NCBI RefSeq assembly: GCF_020171285.1
Contig: NZ_JAIUZI010000005.1
Location: 1-64,000 of the forward strand
Source: Seohaeicola saemankumensis
GTDB lineage: Bacteria; Pseudomonadota; Alphaproteobacteria; Rhodobacterales; Rhodobacteraceae
DNA: 64,000 bases
Direction: 5' to 3'
The translations under genes were made by a program, and so were the position numbers. The notes beneath the pieces were generated by a model that was not told the DNA's origin, did no database searches, and worked only from the letters and a program-made list of their open reading frames with translations. Of the stretch, positions 15,900 to 26,488 are shown one piece after another (the first letter of the stretch is position 1; each line of letters begins with the position of its first letter).

Positions 15900-18800
15900 T
15901 CAGCCCTGCAGGCTTTTTACCACCAGATCACCCTCAGCCTGTGCCTTGATCGCCAGGGCTGCAGCATGAGAGCCGGCGGCGGTGGTGAAATAGGGGATCT
16001 TGTCATAGAGAGCGATGGCGCGGATCGACTTGCTGTCATCCACGGCCTGCGCGCCTTCGGTGGTGTTCATCACCAGTTGGATTCCACCGTTTTTCATCAT
16101 GTCGGTGATGTCCGGGCGCCCCTCGTAGACTTTGTTCACCATGTCACAGGGAACACCGTTTTCGGCCAGCCAGCTCTGCGTGCCGCGCGTGGCGACGATG
16201 CTGAACCCCTGGCCGACCAGCACCTGCGCGGCCTCCAGCATCTCGTTGGTCTTGTCCGCGTCCTTGATCGAGATAAAGGCGCGGCCGGTGCCGGGCAGGA
16301 CCATGCCGGCCCCCATCTGCGCCTTGAGAAAGGCGCGCGGGAAATCGCGGTCCCAGCCCATAACCTCGCCGGTGGAGCGCATTTCCGGACCCAGAATGGT
16401 ATCAACGCCGGGGAACCGGGCAAAGGGCAGAACGGCCTCCTTTACGGAAAACCACGGCATGTCCGGGTCGGCCAGCGTCATCGGGTCGGCGATCGGCAGG
16501 CTTTCGCCATAGCCGACGTCCTTGTAGGGCGCGCGCAGCGGGAAGTTCGACAGCGGTTCACCGGCCATGACGCGCGCCGCGATGGACGCGATGGCGCTGT
16601 CCGTCGCCTTGGCCACGAACGGCACGGTACGCGAGGCGCGCGGGTTGACCTCGATCAGGTAGATTTCGTCGTCCTTGATCGCGAACTGCACGTTCATCAG
16701 GCCGACCACATTCAGCGCCTTGGCCAGCGCGAATGTCTGCTGTTTGATCCGGTCGATCACGTCTTTGGACAGAGAATAGGGCGGCAGAGAGCAGGCGCTG
16801 TCGCCCGAATGCACCCCGGCCTCTTCGATGTGCTGCATGATGCCGGCGACATGCACGTTCGTACCGTCGCACAACGCGTCAACATCCAGTTCGACCGCAC
16901 CGGCCAGATAGCTGTCCAGCAGAACCGGGCTGTCGCCCGACACCACGACCGCCTCGGCGATGTAGCGTTCCAGTTGCGACATGTCGCGGACGATTTCCAT
17001 TGCCCGGCCGCCCAGCACATAGGACGGGCGGATCACCAGCGGAAAGCCGATGCTGCTGGCAATCTTGAGCGCCTGCGCGTCGGTCGAGGCGATGCCGTTC
17101 TTGGGCTGCTTCAGGCCCAGGTCCTGCACCAGTTTCTGGAACCGCTCGCGGTCTTCGGCGAGGTCGATCGCGTCGGGTGTGGTGCCGAGGATCGGAATGC
17201 CTTCTGCCTCGAGGGCGTTGGCCAGTTTCAGCGGCGTCTGCCCGCCGAACTGCACGATCACACCGTGCAACGTCCCGTTTTCCTGCTCGACCCGCAGGAT
17301 TTCCATCACGTGTTCAAAGGTCAGCGGCTCGAAATATAGCCGGTCCGACGTGTCATAGTCGGTCGACACGGTTTCCGGGTTGCAGTTGACCATGATGGTC
17401 TCATACCCGGCGTCCGTCAGCGCGAAACAGGCGTGGCAACAGCAGTAGTCGAATTCGATCCCCTGACCGATCCGGTTCGGGCCGCCGCCCAGAATGACCA
17501 CCTTCTTGTGGTCGCTCGGTCGGGCTTCGCATTCGACCTCGCCCATCATCGGGGCCTCGTAGGTGGAGTACATATAGGGCGTCTGCGCCTCGAATTCGGC
17601 GGCGCAGGTGTCGATCCGCTTGAACACGGCGTTGACACCGAGGTTGCGCCGCGCCCGGCGCACGTTGCCCTCGTCCCGGCCGGTCAGCTTGCCCAGGCGC
17701 GCGTCGGTAAAGCCCATCATCTTGAGTGCGCGCAGCCCGTCTTCGGTGATGGGCAACCCGTTCTTGCGGATGTCTTCCTCGGCCTCGACGATTTCGCGGA
17801 TCCGGGCCAGGAACCAGGGATCGAACATCGTGACGCCATGGATCTCGTCATCGCTCAGCCCGTGGCGCATGGCCTGTGCAATGGTGCGCATACGGTCCGG
17901 GGTCTGCTGGCTGATCGCCTTGAACACGGCCGCCTTGTCCGGCGCGCCGGGGATCTCGACCTCGTCAAACCCGGTCAGGCCGGATTCCATCGACGCCAGC
18001 GCTTTTTGCAGCGATTCGTGGATGGTGCGGCCGATGGCCATGGCCTCGCCTACCGATTTCATCGCGGTGGTCAGATACGGTTGCGAGCCGGGGAACTTTT
18101 CGAACGCGAATTTCGGGATCTTGGTCACGACGTAGTCAATGGCCGGTTCAAACGAGGCCGGGGTCACCTTGGTGATATCGTTGTCGAGTTCGTCGAGTGT
18201 GTATCCGACAGCCAGCTTTGCGGCGATCTTGGCAATCGGGAAACCGGTTGCCTTGGATGCCAGCGCCGAAGACCGCGACACGCGCGGGTTCATCTCGATC
18301 ACCACCATGCGGCCGTCCGCCGGGTTGACCGCCCACTGTACGTTCGACCCGCCGGTTTCGACACCGATCTCGCGCAGCACGGCGATAGAGCCGTTGCGCA
18401 TGATCTGATATTCCTTGTCGGTCAGCGTCAGGGCCGGGGCCACGGTGATGGAATCCCCGGTATGCACGCCCATCGGGTCGACGTTTTCGATGGAACAGAC
18501 GATGATGGCATTGTCGGCGGTGTCGCGCACCACTTCCATCTCGTATTCCTTCCAGCCTAGAAGCGATTCATCGACCAGGATCTGGTTGACCGGGCTGGCG
18601 TCCATGCCCGAGCGGCAGAAATGGATGTAATCTTCGCGGTTGTAGGCTACCCCGCCGCCGGTGCCGCCCAGGGTAAAGGCAGGGCGGATGATCGCCGGCA
18701 AGCCGATATTCTCGAGTTCATCCAGCGCAATCTGCACGCCGGCTTCCAGATCAGCCTTGCCGTCGTCTTTTTTCGGGGCGGTGACGATGGTGGCCTTGGG

Positions 18801-19229
18801 GTTTTCCAGACCCAGCCGGTCCATCGCCTCGCGGAACAGCTTGCGGTCCTCGGCCATTTCGATGGCTTCGCGCTTGGCGCCGATCATCTCGACGCCGAAT
18901 TTCTCAAGCACGCCCATTTCTTCCAGCGCCAGCGAGGTGTTCAACCCGGTCTGGCCGCCCATTGTCGGCAGCAGGGCGTCGGGGCGTTCTTTCTCGATGA
19001 TCTTGGCGACGACCTCGGGGGTGATCGGCTCGATATACGTCGCATCGGCCAGTCCGGGATCGGTCATGATGGTCGCGGGGTTCGAGTTCACCAGGATGAC
19101 CCGATAGCCTTCCTCGCGCAGCGCCTTGCAGGCCTGTGCCCCTGAGTAATCGAATTCACAGGCCTGACCGATGACGATGGGTCCCGCACCAATGATCATG
19201 ATCGACTGGATGTCGGTTCTCTTTGGCAT
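15900..19229 (-). CDS. carB: Carbamoyl-phosphate synthase large subunit
   Basis: CarB makes carbamoyl phosphate from bicarbonate, ammonia (from CarA) and two ATP, feeding arginine and pyrimidine synthesis. The 1109-residue protein has the duplicated ATP-grasp halves: the first opens [20 protein letters not shown] and the second [20 protein letters not shown], each followed by its own ATP-grasp ([32 protein letters not shown]). The C-terminal MGS-like allosteric domain is [16 protein letters not shown] and following. It is slightly longer than E. coli CarB (1073). carA is not next to it. argF in this window uses its product. Confidence 0.98.
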   Translation of the reverse strand: MPKRTDIQSIMIIGAGPIVIGQACEFDYSGAQACKALREEGYRVILVNSNPATIMTDPGLADATYIEPITPEVVAKIIEKERPDALLPTMGGQTGLNTSLALEEMGVLEKFGVEMIGAKREAIEMAEDRKLFREAMDRLGLENPKATIVTAPKKDDGKADLEAGVQIALDELENIGLPAIIRPAFTLGGTGGGVAYNREDYIHFCRSGMDASPVNQILVDESLLGWKEYEMEVVRDTADNAIIVCSIENVDPMGVHTGDSITVAPALTLTDKEYQIMRNGSIAVLREIGVETGGSNVQWAVNPADGRMVVIEMNPRVSRSSALASKATGFPIAKIAAKLAVGYTLDELDNDITKVTPASFEPAIDYVVTKIPKFAFEKFPGSQPYLTTAMKSVGEAMAIGRTIHESLQKALASMESGLTGFDEVEIPGAPDKAAVFKAISQQTPDRMRTIAQAMRHGLSDDEIHGVTMFDPWFLARIREIVEAEEDIRKNGLPITEDGLRALKMMGFTDARLGKLTGRDEGNVRRARRNLGVNAVFKRIDTCAAEFEAQTPYMYSTYEAPMMGEVECEARPSDHKKVVILGGGPNRIGQGIEFDYCCCHACFALTDAGYETIMVNCNPETVSTDYDTSDRLYFEPLTFEHVMEILRVEQENGTLHGVIVQFGGQTPLKLANALEAEGIPILGTTPDAIDLAEDRERFQKLVQDLGLKQPKNGIASTDAQALKIASSIGFPLVIRPSYVLGGRAMEIVRDMSQLERYIAEAVVVSGDSPVLLDSYLAGAVELDVDALCDGTNVHVAGIMQHIEEAGVHSGDSACSLPPYSLSKDVIDRIKQQTFALAKALNVVGLMNVQFAIKDDEIYLIEVNPRASRTVPFVAKATDSAIASIAARVMAGEPLSNFPLRAPYKDVGYGESLPIADPMTLADPDMPWFSVKEAVLPFARFPGVDTILGPEMRSTGEVMGWDRDFPRAFLKAQMGAGMVLPGTGRAFISIKDADKTNEMLEAAQVLVGQGFSIVATRGTQSWLAENGVPCDMVNKVYEGRPDITDMMKNGGIQLVMNTTEGAQAVDDSKSIRAIALYDKIPYFTTAAGSHAAALAIKAQAEGDLVVKSLQG

Positions 19230-19436
19230 GGCCTGTTCCTTTGATTAGCAGCGAGCGAAGCGTGACGAGTCGGGGCACTGCCCCAGTGCCCAAATTGTCC
19301 TGCGTTATAGGGATGGGCGGAAAAGGTGCAAGACCCGTCCGGCGGGTTTTGCAGGCCGGATTGGCCTGCGTCCGGCCTTGATGCAACGAAACCCGGGGCA
19401 ATGGCCCTGTGACCGGGCTGTTTCGGCAATGTCCCC

Positions 19437-19465
19437 TTGACTTCCCCGGTCTCACGGGCTGTATC
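19437..19465 (+). promoter_or_regulatory. Candidate sigma-70 promoter for aspS
   Basis: TTGACT (19437-19442) and TGTATC (19460-19465) are separated by 17 bases and lie about 40 bases before the aspS start. The -35 box matches five of six consensus bases and the -10 box four of six. The 270-base region is shared with the divergent carB gene. Confidence 0.5.
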
Positions 19466-19503
19466 GGCGCGATGTTTTCTGACCGCCCAAAGGGATCAAG
19501 CCG

Positions 19504-21354
19504 ATGCACGCCTACCGCAGCCATACCTGCGCCGAACTGACAGCCGAAAACGCCGGCCAGACCGTCCGCCTGTCGGGCTGGGTGCACCGGGTGCGCGATC
19601 ACGGCGGCGTGCTGTTCATCGATCTGCGCGATCACTACGGCATCACCCAGGTTCTGTGCGACCCGGACAGCCCGGTCTTTGCCGAGGTCGAAAAGGTTCG
19701 CAGCGAATGGTGCATTCGCATCGACGGTGAGGTCAAGGCGCGCGACGAAAGCCTGATCAACCCCAAGCTTCCAACCGGAGAGATCGAGGTTTTTGTCCGC
19801 GACATCGAAGTATTGGGGGCAGCAGACGAGTTGCCGCTGATCGTCTTCGGTGATCAGGAATACCCCGAGGAAACCCGCCTGCGGTATCGCTACCTCGACC
19901 TGCGCCGCGAGGCGATGCAGGACAACATGAAACTGCGCTCTGATGTGGTCGCCTCGATCCGCAAACGGATGTGGGCACAGGATTTCCGCGAATTCCAGAC
20001 CCCGATCATCACCGCCTCCAGCCCTGAGGGCGCGCGCGATTTTCTGGTGCCGTCGCGGCTGCATCCCGGCAAATTCTACGCGCTGCCGCAGGCGCCTCAG
20101 CAGTTCAAACAGCTGATCATGGTCTCGGGCTTTGACAAGTATTTCCAGATCGCACCCTGCTTCCGCGACGAGGACCCGCGCGCCGACCGCTCGCCCACCG
20201 ATTTCTACCAGTTGGACATGGAAATGTCCTTTGTCACCCAGCAGGATGTGTTCGACGCTATTCAGCCGGTGATCGCGGGCGTCTTCGAAGAGTTTGGTGG
20301 CGGTCGCAAGGTCGACCAGACCTGGGAACAGATCAGCTACAAGGACGCCGCGCTGTGGTACGGCACCGACAAACCCGACCTGCGTAACCCGATCAAGATG
20401 CAGGTCGTGTCCGAGCATTTCCGCGGATCCGGTTTTGCCATCTTCGCCAAGCTGCTGGAACAGGACGGCACCGAGATCCGTGCCATCCCCGCGCCCGGTG
20501 GCGGCAGCCGCAAGTTCTGCGACCGGATGAACGCCTTTGCCCAGAAAGAAGGGCTGCCCGGCATGGGCTATATCTTCTGGCGTGAAAAGACCGCCGACTC
20601 GGTGGCACAGGAGCTGGGCATCAAGGTCAAGGAAGCCCAGGCCAAGCTGAAATCCGGCGAAGTCGAAGGCGGTATGGAGGCGGCGGGCCCGCTGGCCAAG
20701 AACATCGGCCCCGAGCGCACCGAAGCGATTCGTCAGCAGCTGGGCCTTGGTGTCGGCGATGCGGCGTTCTTCCTCGGCGGCAAGCCGAAGGCGTTCGAAA
20801 CCGTCGCCGGCAAGGCGCGGGTGGCTATCGGTGATGAACTGGGCCTGACCGACAAGGACCGGTTCGCCTTTGCCTGGATCGTCGATTTCCCGATCTATGA
20901 ACAGGACGAGGAAACCGGCGAGATCGACTTTGAGCACAACCCGTTCTCCATGCCTCAGGGCGGAATGGCGGCGCTCGAGGGCAATCCGTTGGATGTTTTG
21001 GGCTACCAGTACGATCTGGCCTGCAACGGGTACGAACTGGTCTCTGGCGCGGTTCGGAACCACAAGCCTGAAATCATGCTGAAAGCCTTTGAGCTGGCCG
21101 GGTACGGCGAGGACGAGGTTAAGAACCGCTTTGGCGCCTTGTTCAACGCATTCCATTATGGCGCCCCGCCGCACGGTGGCTGTGCTGCAGGCATCGACCG
21201 GATCGTCATGCTGCTGGCCGATCAGCAGAACATCCGCGAAGTCATCATGTTCCCGATGAATCAGCGTGCCGAAGATCTGATGATGAATGCCCCCAGCGAT
21301 CCTTCCAGTGATCAGCTGATGGAGTTGGGCCTGCGCGTGATTCCGCAGGACTGA
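19504..21354 (+). CDS. aspS: Aspartyl-tRNA synthetase
   Basis: AspRS charges tRNA-Asp. The N-terminal OB fold ([20 protein letters not shown]) binds the anticodon; class II motif 2 is [20 protein letters not shown] with QLDMEMSF, and motif 3 is [18 protein letters not shown] near the end. A GAD insertion domain, typical of bacterial-type enzymes, occupies roughly residues 290-420. At 616 residues it is a little longer than the E. coli protein (590). Many alphaproteobacteria use this type without discriminating tRNA-Asn, with GatCAB; that cannot be decided here. Confidence 0.97.
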   Translation: MHAYRSHTCAELTAENAGQTVRLSGWVHRVRDHGGVLFIDLRDHYGITQVLCDPDSPVFAEVEKVRSEWCIRIDGEVKARDESLINPKLPTGEIEVFVRDIEVLGAADELPLIVFGDQEYPEETRLRYRYLDLRREAMQDNMKLRSDVVASIRKRMWAQDFREFQTPIITASSPEGARDFLVPSRLHPGKFYALPQAPQQFKQLIMVSGFDKYFQIAPCFRDEDPRADRSPTDFYQLDMEMSFVTQQDVFDAIQPVIAGVFEEFGGGRKVDQTWEQISYKDAALWYGTDKPDLRNPIKMQVVSEHFRGSGFAIFAKLLEQDGTEIRAIPAPGGGSRKFCDRMNAFAQKEGLPGMGYIFWREKTADSVAQELGIKVKEAQAKLKSGEVEGGMEAAGPLAKNIGPERTEAIRQQLGLGVGDAAFFLGGKPKAFETVAGKARVAIGDELGLTDKDRFAFAWIVDFPIYEQDEETGEIDFEHNPFSMPQGGMAALEGNPLDVLGYQYDLACNGYELVSGAVRNHKPEIMLKAFELAGYGEDEVKNRFGALFNAFHYGAPPHGGCAAGIDRIVMLLADQQNIREVIMFPMNQRAEDLMMNAPSDPSSDQLMELGLRVIPQD

Positions 21355-21542
21355 ATCATCGCGAATCAAGACCAAGCCGACCGCGTCGGATGACGCGGCC
21401 TGTGGGTTTCGCTGCAACTGGTTTTCGTTTCATGCGACGGAAACCGCCGATCCCTGCGTTCAACCTGTAATCCCGCTGTGCAATCGCCTGCGTGTCGCGC
21501 TAGGTATGCAGCGTGGAACAGTGACCACAGGTAGGTGCCCGC

Positions 21543-22931
21543 ATGACGTTTTCCCCGGAACTTGCTGACATTCGCTTTGGGTGTGGTTTGTCCCCCGACA
21601 TTGCACCTCCTCAGTCTGTCGATAGCATGCTCGAGGCTCTGCAGGCCCGGGACGAGATGGCCGCCCGGTTTCCGATTCCTCTCTTTTCAGAGTTTCAACC
21701 CCGTATCGCGGAGTATCGCCACGCGAAGACCAGGCAGCGCAAAGCGGCCGGAACCGACGATGAAGTCGCTCTGAGCGAGCAGGCCCGGGCAATGGGCATC
21801 GCGGCCAGTCAGGACATGTTTAAATGGTACGGTCAGACTGTAATGCGCTGGACCTACACATCGTCTGGTTTGCGCGAAAGACTGGTCGCGTTCTGGACGG
21901 ATCACTTTACCGCCGTGGGCAAGCTGGGCCTGTTCCGCAACGCCGGTTCGCCATTCGTCGAAGAAATCATTCGCCCGGCGATCACCGGCCGTTTTGCCGA
22001 TATGCTGATCGCGGTCACCACGCATCCGATGATGGTGCAGTTTCTCGACCAGCAGGTTTCGGTCGGCCCGGACAGCATAGCGGCACAGCGGGCAAAGAAA
22101 CGCAATCTGGGACTGAACGAAAACCTGGCCCGCGAAGTCCTGGAACTCCACACTCTCGGCGTGGAGGGGCCCTATACCCAAACAGACGTACGTGAACTGG
22201 CCGAGTTGCTGACCGGCCTCGCGCTGAACAATGACTGGGGCTACAGTTTTTTCCCGAGACGGTCGCAACCGGGTCCGGAAACCGTTCTGGGCAAGACCTA
22301 TGGCGGCGATCCGTCGCGAATTGAGCCAATCCACGAAGTACTACGCGACTTGGCGGTCCATCCTGCAACCGCCAGCCATATTGCCCGAAAACTCGCGGTG
22401 CATTTCGTTTCGGATAATCCCGATCCGGCCCTGATCACTCACCTGACGTCACGCTATACTGAGACCGGCGGTGATCTGATGGCGGTTTATGCCGCGCTTT
22501 TGGAGCACCCGGCAGCGTGGCACCCTGAGTTGTACAACGTTAAGCCGCCGTTCAGTTTCATCGCCTCCGCCTGTCGGGCGCTGGCGGTCGAGGCGACCCA
22601 AATGGCGTCGTTCAGGCCGAACCAGGTGGCCCACAGAATGGTGGTGCCAGGAGCACTGATGGGGCAGCACTGGCAACGCGCGCCAGGGCCTGATGGCTGG
22701 CCAGAGGAAGACAGCAATTGGATTACGCCGCAGGGACTCTCGGCGCGGGTGCGCTGGGCAATGACGGCGCCGCGGCTTTTGCGGCCCGACCTGCCGGACC
22801 CAAGGGACTTTGTCGGCAAGGCGCTGGGCAGCTATGCCAGTGAACCCGTGCGATTTGCCGCTGCTGCGGCCGAGACCCGTGCCGAGGCCGTTGGCCTGGT
22901 TCTGTCTGCCCCCGCCTTTCAGCGCCGTTAG
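21543..22931 (+). CDS. DUF1800 family protein
   Basis: The 462-residue protein has the DUF1800 marker LGLNENLAREVLELHTLGVEG near residues 182-202 and TDVRELAELLTGLALNNDWG. The preceding helix-rich part includes MLIAVTTHPMMVQFLDQQ. Members are widespread, always paired with DUF1501 proteins, and no reaction has been shown. Most carry an export signal; here the N-terminus (MTFSPELADIRFGCGLSPDI) has none that I can see. The partner starts nine bases after the stop. Confidence 0.9.
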   Translation: MTFSPELADIRFGCGLSPDIAPPQSVDSMLEALQARDEMAARFPIPLFSEFQPRIAEYRHAKTRQRKAAGTDDEVALSEQARAMGIAASQDMFKWYGQTVMRWTYTSSGLRERLVAFWTDHFTAVGKLGLFRNAGSPFVEEIIRPAITGRFADMLIAVTTHPMMVQFLDQQVSVGPDSIAAQRAKKRNLGLNENLAREVLELHTLGVEGPYTQTDVRELAELLTGLALNNDWGYSFFPRRSQPGPETVLGKTYGGDPSRIEPIHEVLRDLAVHPATASHIARKLAVHFVSDNPDPALITHLTSRYTETGGDLMAVYAALLEHPAAWHPELYNVKPPFSFIASACRALAVEATQMASFRPNQVAHRMVVPGALMGQHWQRAPGPDGWPEEDSNWITPQGLSARVRWAMTAPRLLRPDLPDPRDFVGKALGSYASEPVRFAAAAAETRAEAVGLVLSAPAFQRR

Positions 22932-22940
22932 GAGACCGCT

Positions 22941-24176
22941 ATGTCAGATCCGATTTCACGCCGCGCTTTTCTGGCCCGCTCCGCGCTGATTGGCTGTTCC
23001 GCCGCAGCCAGCCCGCTCTGGACGCCGGTCAGCTTTGCCGCCGCCCCGTGGGACACCCGGCTGGTCGTGATAATTCTGCGCGGCGGCATGGATGCACTGG
23101 ACGTGGTGCAGCCCTATGGCGACCCGGATTATCAGGGGCTGCGCACGAAACTGGCCGGCGGACCTGCCAGCGGAGCCAGCGATCTGGACGGTTTTTTTGC
23201 TTTGCACCCCGCGTTGTCGCCGTTGATGCCGCTTTGGCGAAAGGGCGAGTTGGGCTTCGTGCATGCGGTCTCGACGCCCTACCGCAACAAACGCAGCCAT
23301 TTCGACGGTCAGGACCTGCTCGAGGCCGGCACCGATACTCTTGCGGTGGGCGGGGACGGCTGGTTGAACCGGCTGCTGCAACAAATACCGGGTGTGGAGG
23401 CGCGCACGGCCTATGCCATTGGTCACGATGACATGAAACTGCTCTCCGGCGCCGCGCCGGTTGCGAACTGGTCACCGGATGCCGAATTGATCATGAGCCC
23501 GCAGGCCGTGCGGCTGACCGAACTGGTGATGCAGGAAGACCCGATGTTCCATGCCGCATTGAACGAGGCGCTCTTGCTGTCCGAGCCCGCCGATATCGAC
23601 GCGGCCGCGATGGTCATGGCCCAAGACGATGGCGGCAGCGCCATGATGCAGATGACCATGCCGCGACCGGTCAAAGGGAAAAGCGAGATCAAGATCGCGC
23701 AATTCGCCGCGGAACAGTTGCGGGGCGACGCCCGTGTGGCTTCTTTCTCGATCAACGGATGGGATACTCACAATCGCCAGGAGGCCAATATCAAGGCCGC
23801 CCTGACGCGGCTATCCGATACCCTTCTGACGTTGCAAGAGGGCCTGGGTGATCCGATCTGGCAAAACACCGCGATCATGGCGATGACCGAATTCGGCCGC
23901 ACCGCCCGTGAAAACGGCACCGGAGGAACCGACCATGGCACGGGCGGTGCGATGCTCCTTGCCGGCGGCGCTATTCGGGGCGGACGGGTCTATGGCGACT
24001 GGCCGGGCTTGTCCGAAGCGGCGCTGTTCGATCGTCGTGATCTGATGCCGACGGGTGATGTCCGCGACGTGGCCGCATGGATTATGCACAGCGCGACCGG
24101 TCTGGACCAAAACCGGTTCGAGCAGGTGGTGTTTCCCGGCCTCAGCATGAGCCGCAAACCGGGGTTCCTGCTGTAA
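22941..24176 (+). CDS. DUF1501 family protein, Tat-exported
   Basis: The N-terminus SRRAFLARSALIGCSAAASP carries a twin-arginine export signal with cleavage near SFAAAP. The mature part has the sulfatase/alkaline-phosphatase-like core of DUF1501: VVIILRGGMDALDVVQPYGD, a His/Asp-bearing NKRSHFDGQDLLEAG, INGWDTHNRQ and EFGRTARENGTGGTDHGTGG, the last being the family signature with likely metal ligands. It would be folded, with metal, before export to the periplasm. Its close coupling with DUF1800 implies joint action, possibly as a periplasmic hydrolase complex, but this has not been shown. Confidence 0.92.
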   Translation: MSDPISRRAFLARSALIGCSAAASPLWTPVSFAAAPWDTRLVVIILRGGMDALDVVQPYGDPDYQGLRTKLAGGPASGASDLDGFFALHPALSPLMPLWRKGELGFVHAVSTPYRNKRSHFDGQDLLEAGTDTLAVGGDGWLNRLLQQIPGVEARTAYAIGHDDMKLLSGAAPVANWSPDAELIMSPQAVRLTELVMQEDPMFHAALNEALLLSEPADIDAAAMVMAQDDGGSAMMQMTMPRPVKGKSEIKIAQFAAEQLRGDARVASFSINGWDTHNRQEANIKAALTRLSDTLLTLQEGLGDPIWQNTAIMAMTEFGRTARENGTGGTDHGTGGAMLLAGGAIRGGRVYGDWPGLSEAALFDRRDLMPTGDVRDVAAWIMHSATGLDQNRFEQVVFPGLSMSRKPGFLL

Positions 24177-24232
24177 CACAGCCCCTCGAACCAGGGCTTG
24201 GCGCGGCGCGTTCTTGGACCTAGATTGCGCCT

Positions 24233-24955
24233 ATGAACACTTCCGATCCGGCGCGCCCCCTCGGCGCGCACCTCCCGAACTGGGCACCGCCTGTGGTGCC
24301 GACCGGAGAGATCCTTCAGGGGCGCTATGCCCGTCTGGAACCCTTGTCCGCCGATGCCCACGCTGCCTTGCTGTTTCGGGCCTACATCGGTCATGATGCG
24401 GTCTGGGATTATTTGCCGTGCGGTCCGTTTTCGTCAGCGGCGCAATACCATCGCTGGGTGCGCGACATCACTGCCGATCCGTCGTTCCGCTTCTACGCCA
24501 TCCGCGATCTGGAAACCGAGACCTGGGGCGGCGTGGCCAGTTATCTGCGCATTGCGCCCGAGTCCGGCTCGATCGAGGTGGGTCACATCAATTACTCACC
24601 GGCGCTCCAGCGTACGCGGGCGGGCACCGAAGCCATGGCGCTGATGATGGGCTGGGCCTTCGAGGCTGGCTATCGCCGGTATGAATGGAAGTGCGACGCG
24701 TTGAACCGGCCGTCTCGTGTTGCGGCGCAAAGGCTCGGGTTCAGCTATGAAGGGGTGTTCCGCCAGGCGACCGTGGTCAAGGGGCGCAACCGCGACACCG
24801 CATGGTTTGCGGCCATCGACAGCGAGTGGCCAGCCCTGCGTGAAGCCTTTGACGTTTGGCTGGCCCCGGGGAATTTCCGGCCCGATGGCAGTCAGGTGGA
24901 ACGTCTCAGCGACCTGACCCGGCTGGTGCGGGTCAGCTCCGACCCGACGCTCTGA
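24233..24955 (+). CDS. GNAT family acetyltransferase (RimJ/RimL-like)
   Basis: The 240-residue protein has the GNAT fold: GRYARLEPLSADAHAALLF at the start, WGGVASYLRIAPESGSIEVG as central strands, and the acetyl-CoA loop in YSPALQRTRAGTEAMALMMG. RYEWKCDALNRPSRVAAQRL and the FSYEGVFRQ-type ending are typical of the RimJ/RimL and YdaF branch, which acetylates N-terminal or side-chain amines. The substrate cannot be deduced. It follows the DUF1501 gene by 56 bases in the same direction but is probably unrelated in function. Confidence 0.9.
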   Translation: MNTSDPARPLGAHLPNWAPPVVPTGEILQGRYARLEPLSADAHAALLFRAYIGHDAVWDYLPCGPFSSAAQYHRWVRDITADPSFRFYAIRDLETETWGGVASYLRIAPESGSIEVGHINYSPALQRTRAGTEAMALMMGWAFEAGYRRYEWKCDALNRPSRVAAQRLGFSYEGVFRQATVVKGRNRDTAWFAAIDSEWPALREAFDVWLAPGNFRPDGSQVERLSDLTRLVRVSSDPTL

Positions 24956-24968
24956 ACCGACCGGGGGA

Positions 24969-25121
24969 TCAGCTCGCATTCCTGCTGTTCGTGATCTGGC
25001 GTTCCGGCGGCAACCCGGCGGCCTCCGCCCGGTTTTGCCGAACCTGACGGGCGGCCAATCGAGCCTGCACGTACAAAACGACCGCGAGGGTCACCATCGC
25101 GAGAGAAAACAATTCCACCAT
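24969..25121 (-). CDS. 50-residue single-pass membrane peptide behind a response regulator
   Basis: The frame encodes MVELFSLAMVTLAVVLYVQA as a hydrophobic segment (residues 3-20) and then a basic tail with LAARQVRQNRAEAAG, ending NSRNAS. The ATG comes one base after the stop of the response regulator gene, and AAAGGCG at the end of that gene can serve as ribosome site, so translation is probably coupled. Topology would put the basic tail in the cytoplasm by the positive-inside rule, which makes the short N-terminus periplasmic. No family is recognised. The tight coupling is the main reason to regard it as real. Confidence 0.6.
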   Translation of the reverse strand: MVELFSLAMVTLAVVLYVQARLAARQVRQNRAEAAGLPPERQITNSRNAS

Positions 25122-25122
25122 T

Positions 25123-25842
25123 TCAGATCGCCTTTCGGTGTTGGAGCCGTTCCTGCACCAACCCGGCTATTCGGGCCGCATCGCTGGTTACCGGGTGTCC
25201 AGCGGCGCGCGCTTGTGCCAGTCCGTCGGCGGCTTCTGCCAGAATGCGATCACCGGCGCTGCGGGCGACCCCGCCCACGAACTGCGCAACATAGTCCAGG
25301 ATCTTTCCTTCGGTGTGGTCGCTCAGCACATCGGCGACATGCGCCATGTCGTCCTGATAGGCAATCGGGTCCGGTCGAACGTTCTCATCATGCAGCACGC
25401 GCGGGCCGGTTGGCTGGCGGTCGGCCGGCAGGCGGGTCAGGATCGCTTCCTGAAACGTGGCCAGCGAGGTGATCGGTTTCGCCAGAAACCCGTCGGCGCC
25501 CGCCGCAATCGCGATGCTTTCGGCAAAATCATCGCCCGAGGTCCCCAGGATCACACCGACCCTGGGATGCGTGGTGGCCAGTTCCTCGATCAGATCCGCG
25601 CCCGAGCCGTCCGGAAGCCCAAGATCGACGATGATCACAGAAGGCCGGTATACCTGCAGATGACGCCGGGCCGATTTCAGGCAATCGGCCCGGCGAATCC
25701 GTGCCCCGCTGCGCAAACACAGCAATCGCATCGCCTCGCAGGCATATCGGCTGTCCTCGACCACCAGAACGGTCAAACCCAGCAGCGGCCGGGTTGGCGT
25801 AGGCAGGCGGTGTGGGGCGGCAAACGGGTCCGAATCATCCAT
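25123..25842 (-). CDS. Orphan response regulator with alpha-helical output domain
   Basis: A receiver domain occupies residues 23-145: VLVVEDSRYA with acidic pocket Glu29/Asp30, phospho-acceptor Asp73 in IIVDLGLPDGSG, Thr101 in LGTSGDD and Lys122 in FLAKPI. The remaining 90 residues (from about YQDDMAHVADVLSDHTEGKI) are helical and match no DNA-binding domain that I know; an Hpt-like or partner-binding helical bundle is possible, but no conserved His in an HxxKG setting is visible. No histidine kinase lies nearby. A 50-residue membrane peptide follows in a coupled arrangement. Confidence 0.9.
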   Translation of the reverse strand: MDDSDPFAAPHRLPTPTRPLLGLTVLVVEDSRYACEAMRLLCLRSGARIRRADCLKSARRHLQVYRPSVIIVDLGLPDGSGADLIEELATTHPRVGVILGTSGDDFAESIAIAAGADGFLAKPITSLATFQEAILTRLPADRQPTGPRVLHDENVRPDPIAYQDDMAHVADVLSDHTEGKILDYVAQFVGGVARSAGDRILAEAADGLAQARAAGHPVTSDAARIAGLVQERLQHRKAI

Positions 25843-25991
25843 GTCGATCGCTCCTCTCAGGTCTGCAACAAAAGCTAGGGGCAGGTGGCTAACGATCCGT
25901 TAACGCCGCGCCTGAGACGGTTTCCCGCACTTGCCCTCTTGCCGCGCAGCCCGCATAACCCCTGCCAACCAGGACACTCAGGAGATTTGCC

Positions 25992-26396
25992 ATGATCGGC
26001 CGTTTGAACCATGTTGCCATCGCCGTTCCCGACCTCGAGGCCGCCTCGGCGCAATACGCCACCGCCTTGGGCGCCAAGGTCGGCGCGCCGCAGGATGAAC
26101 CGGATCACGGGGTGACCGTGGTTTTCATCGAACTGCCCAACACCAAGATCGAATTGCTGTACCCGCTGGGCGACAACAGCCCGATCCAGGGTTTCCTGGA
26201 CAAGAACCCCTCGGGTGGCATCCACCATGTCTGTTACGAGGTTGACGACATTCTCGCGGCGCGCGATCACCTGCAATCGACCGGGGCACGTGTCCTTGGT
26301 TCTGGGGAGCCCAAGATCGGCGCGCATGGCAAGCCGGTTCTGTTCCTGCATCCAAAAGATTTCAATGGCTGCCTGGTGGAATTGGAACAGGTCTGA
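25992..26396 (+). CDS. mce: Methylmalonyl-CoA epimerase
   Basis: This small VOC-fold enzyme converts (S)- to (R)-methylmalonyl-CoA so that propionyl-CoA can enter the TCA cycle via the B12-dependent mutase; in Rhodobacteraceae it also serves the ethylmalonyl-CoA pathway. Metal-ligand and catalytic motifs are visible: RLNHVAIAVPDLEAA at the start, IELLYPLGDNSPI, GGIHHVCYEVDDI and LFLHPKDFNGCLVELEQV. At 134 residues it has the usual size. GGAG precedes the ATG. It is followed by a DUF1467 gene, a pairing often seen in this family of bacteria. Confidence 0.95.
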   Translation: MIGRLNHVAIAVPDLEAASAQYATALGAKVGAPQDEPDHGVTVVFIELPNTKIELLYPLGDNSPIQGFLDKNPSGGIHHVCYEVDDILAARDHLQSTGARVLGSGEPKIGAHGKPVLFLHPKDFNGCLVELEQV

Positions 26397-26488
26397 CGCT
26401 ATCTGAACACTCAGATTACCCGAGAAGACTGCCCGGGCGCCCGTAGAGGCACCTGGGCCATTATCTGCTATCACAAGGAAGAATGCCC

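Noticed and set aside
15867..18560. Long plus-strand frames (490 and 375 codons) opposite carB
   Set aside because: Products are His/Arg/Gln-rich and match nothing; carB on the other strand is certain.
21381..21398. CCGCGTC/GACGCGG hairpin after aspS as terminator
   Set aside because: No T-run follows within ten bases, so it is not called.
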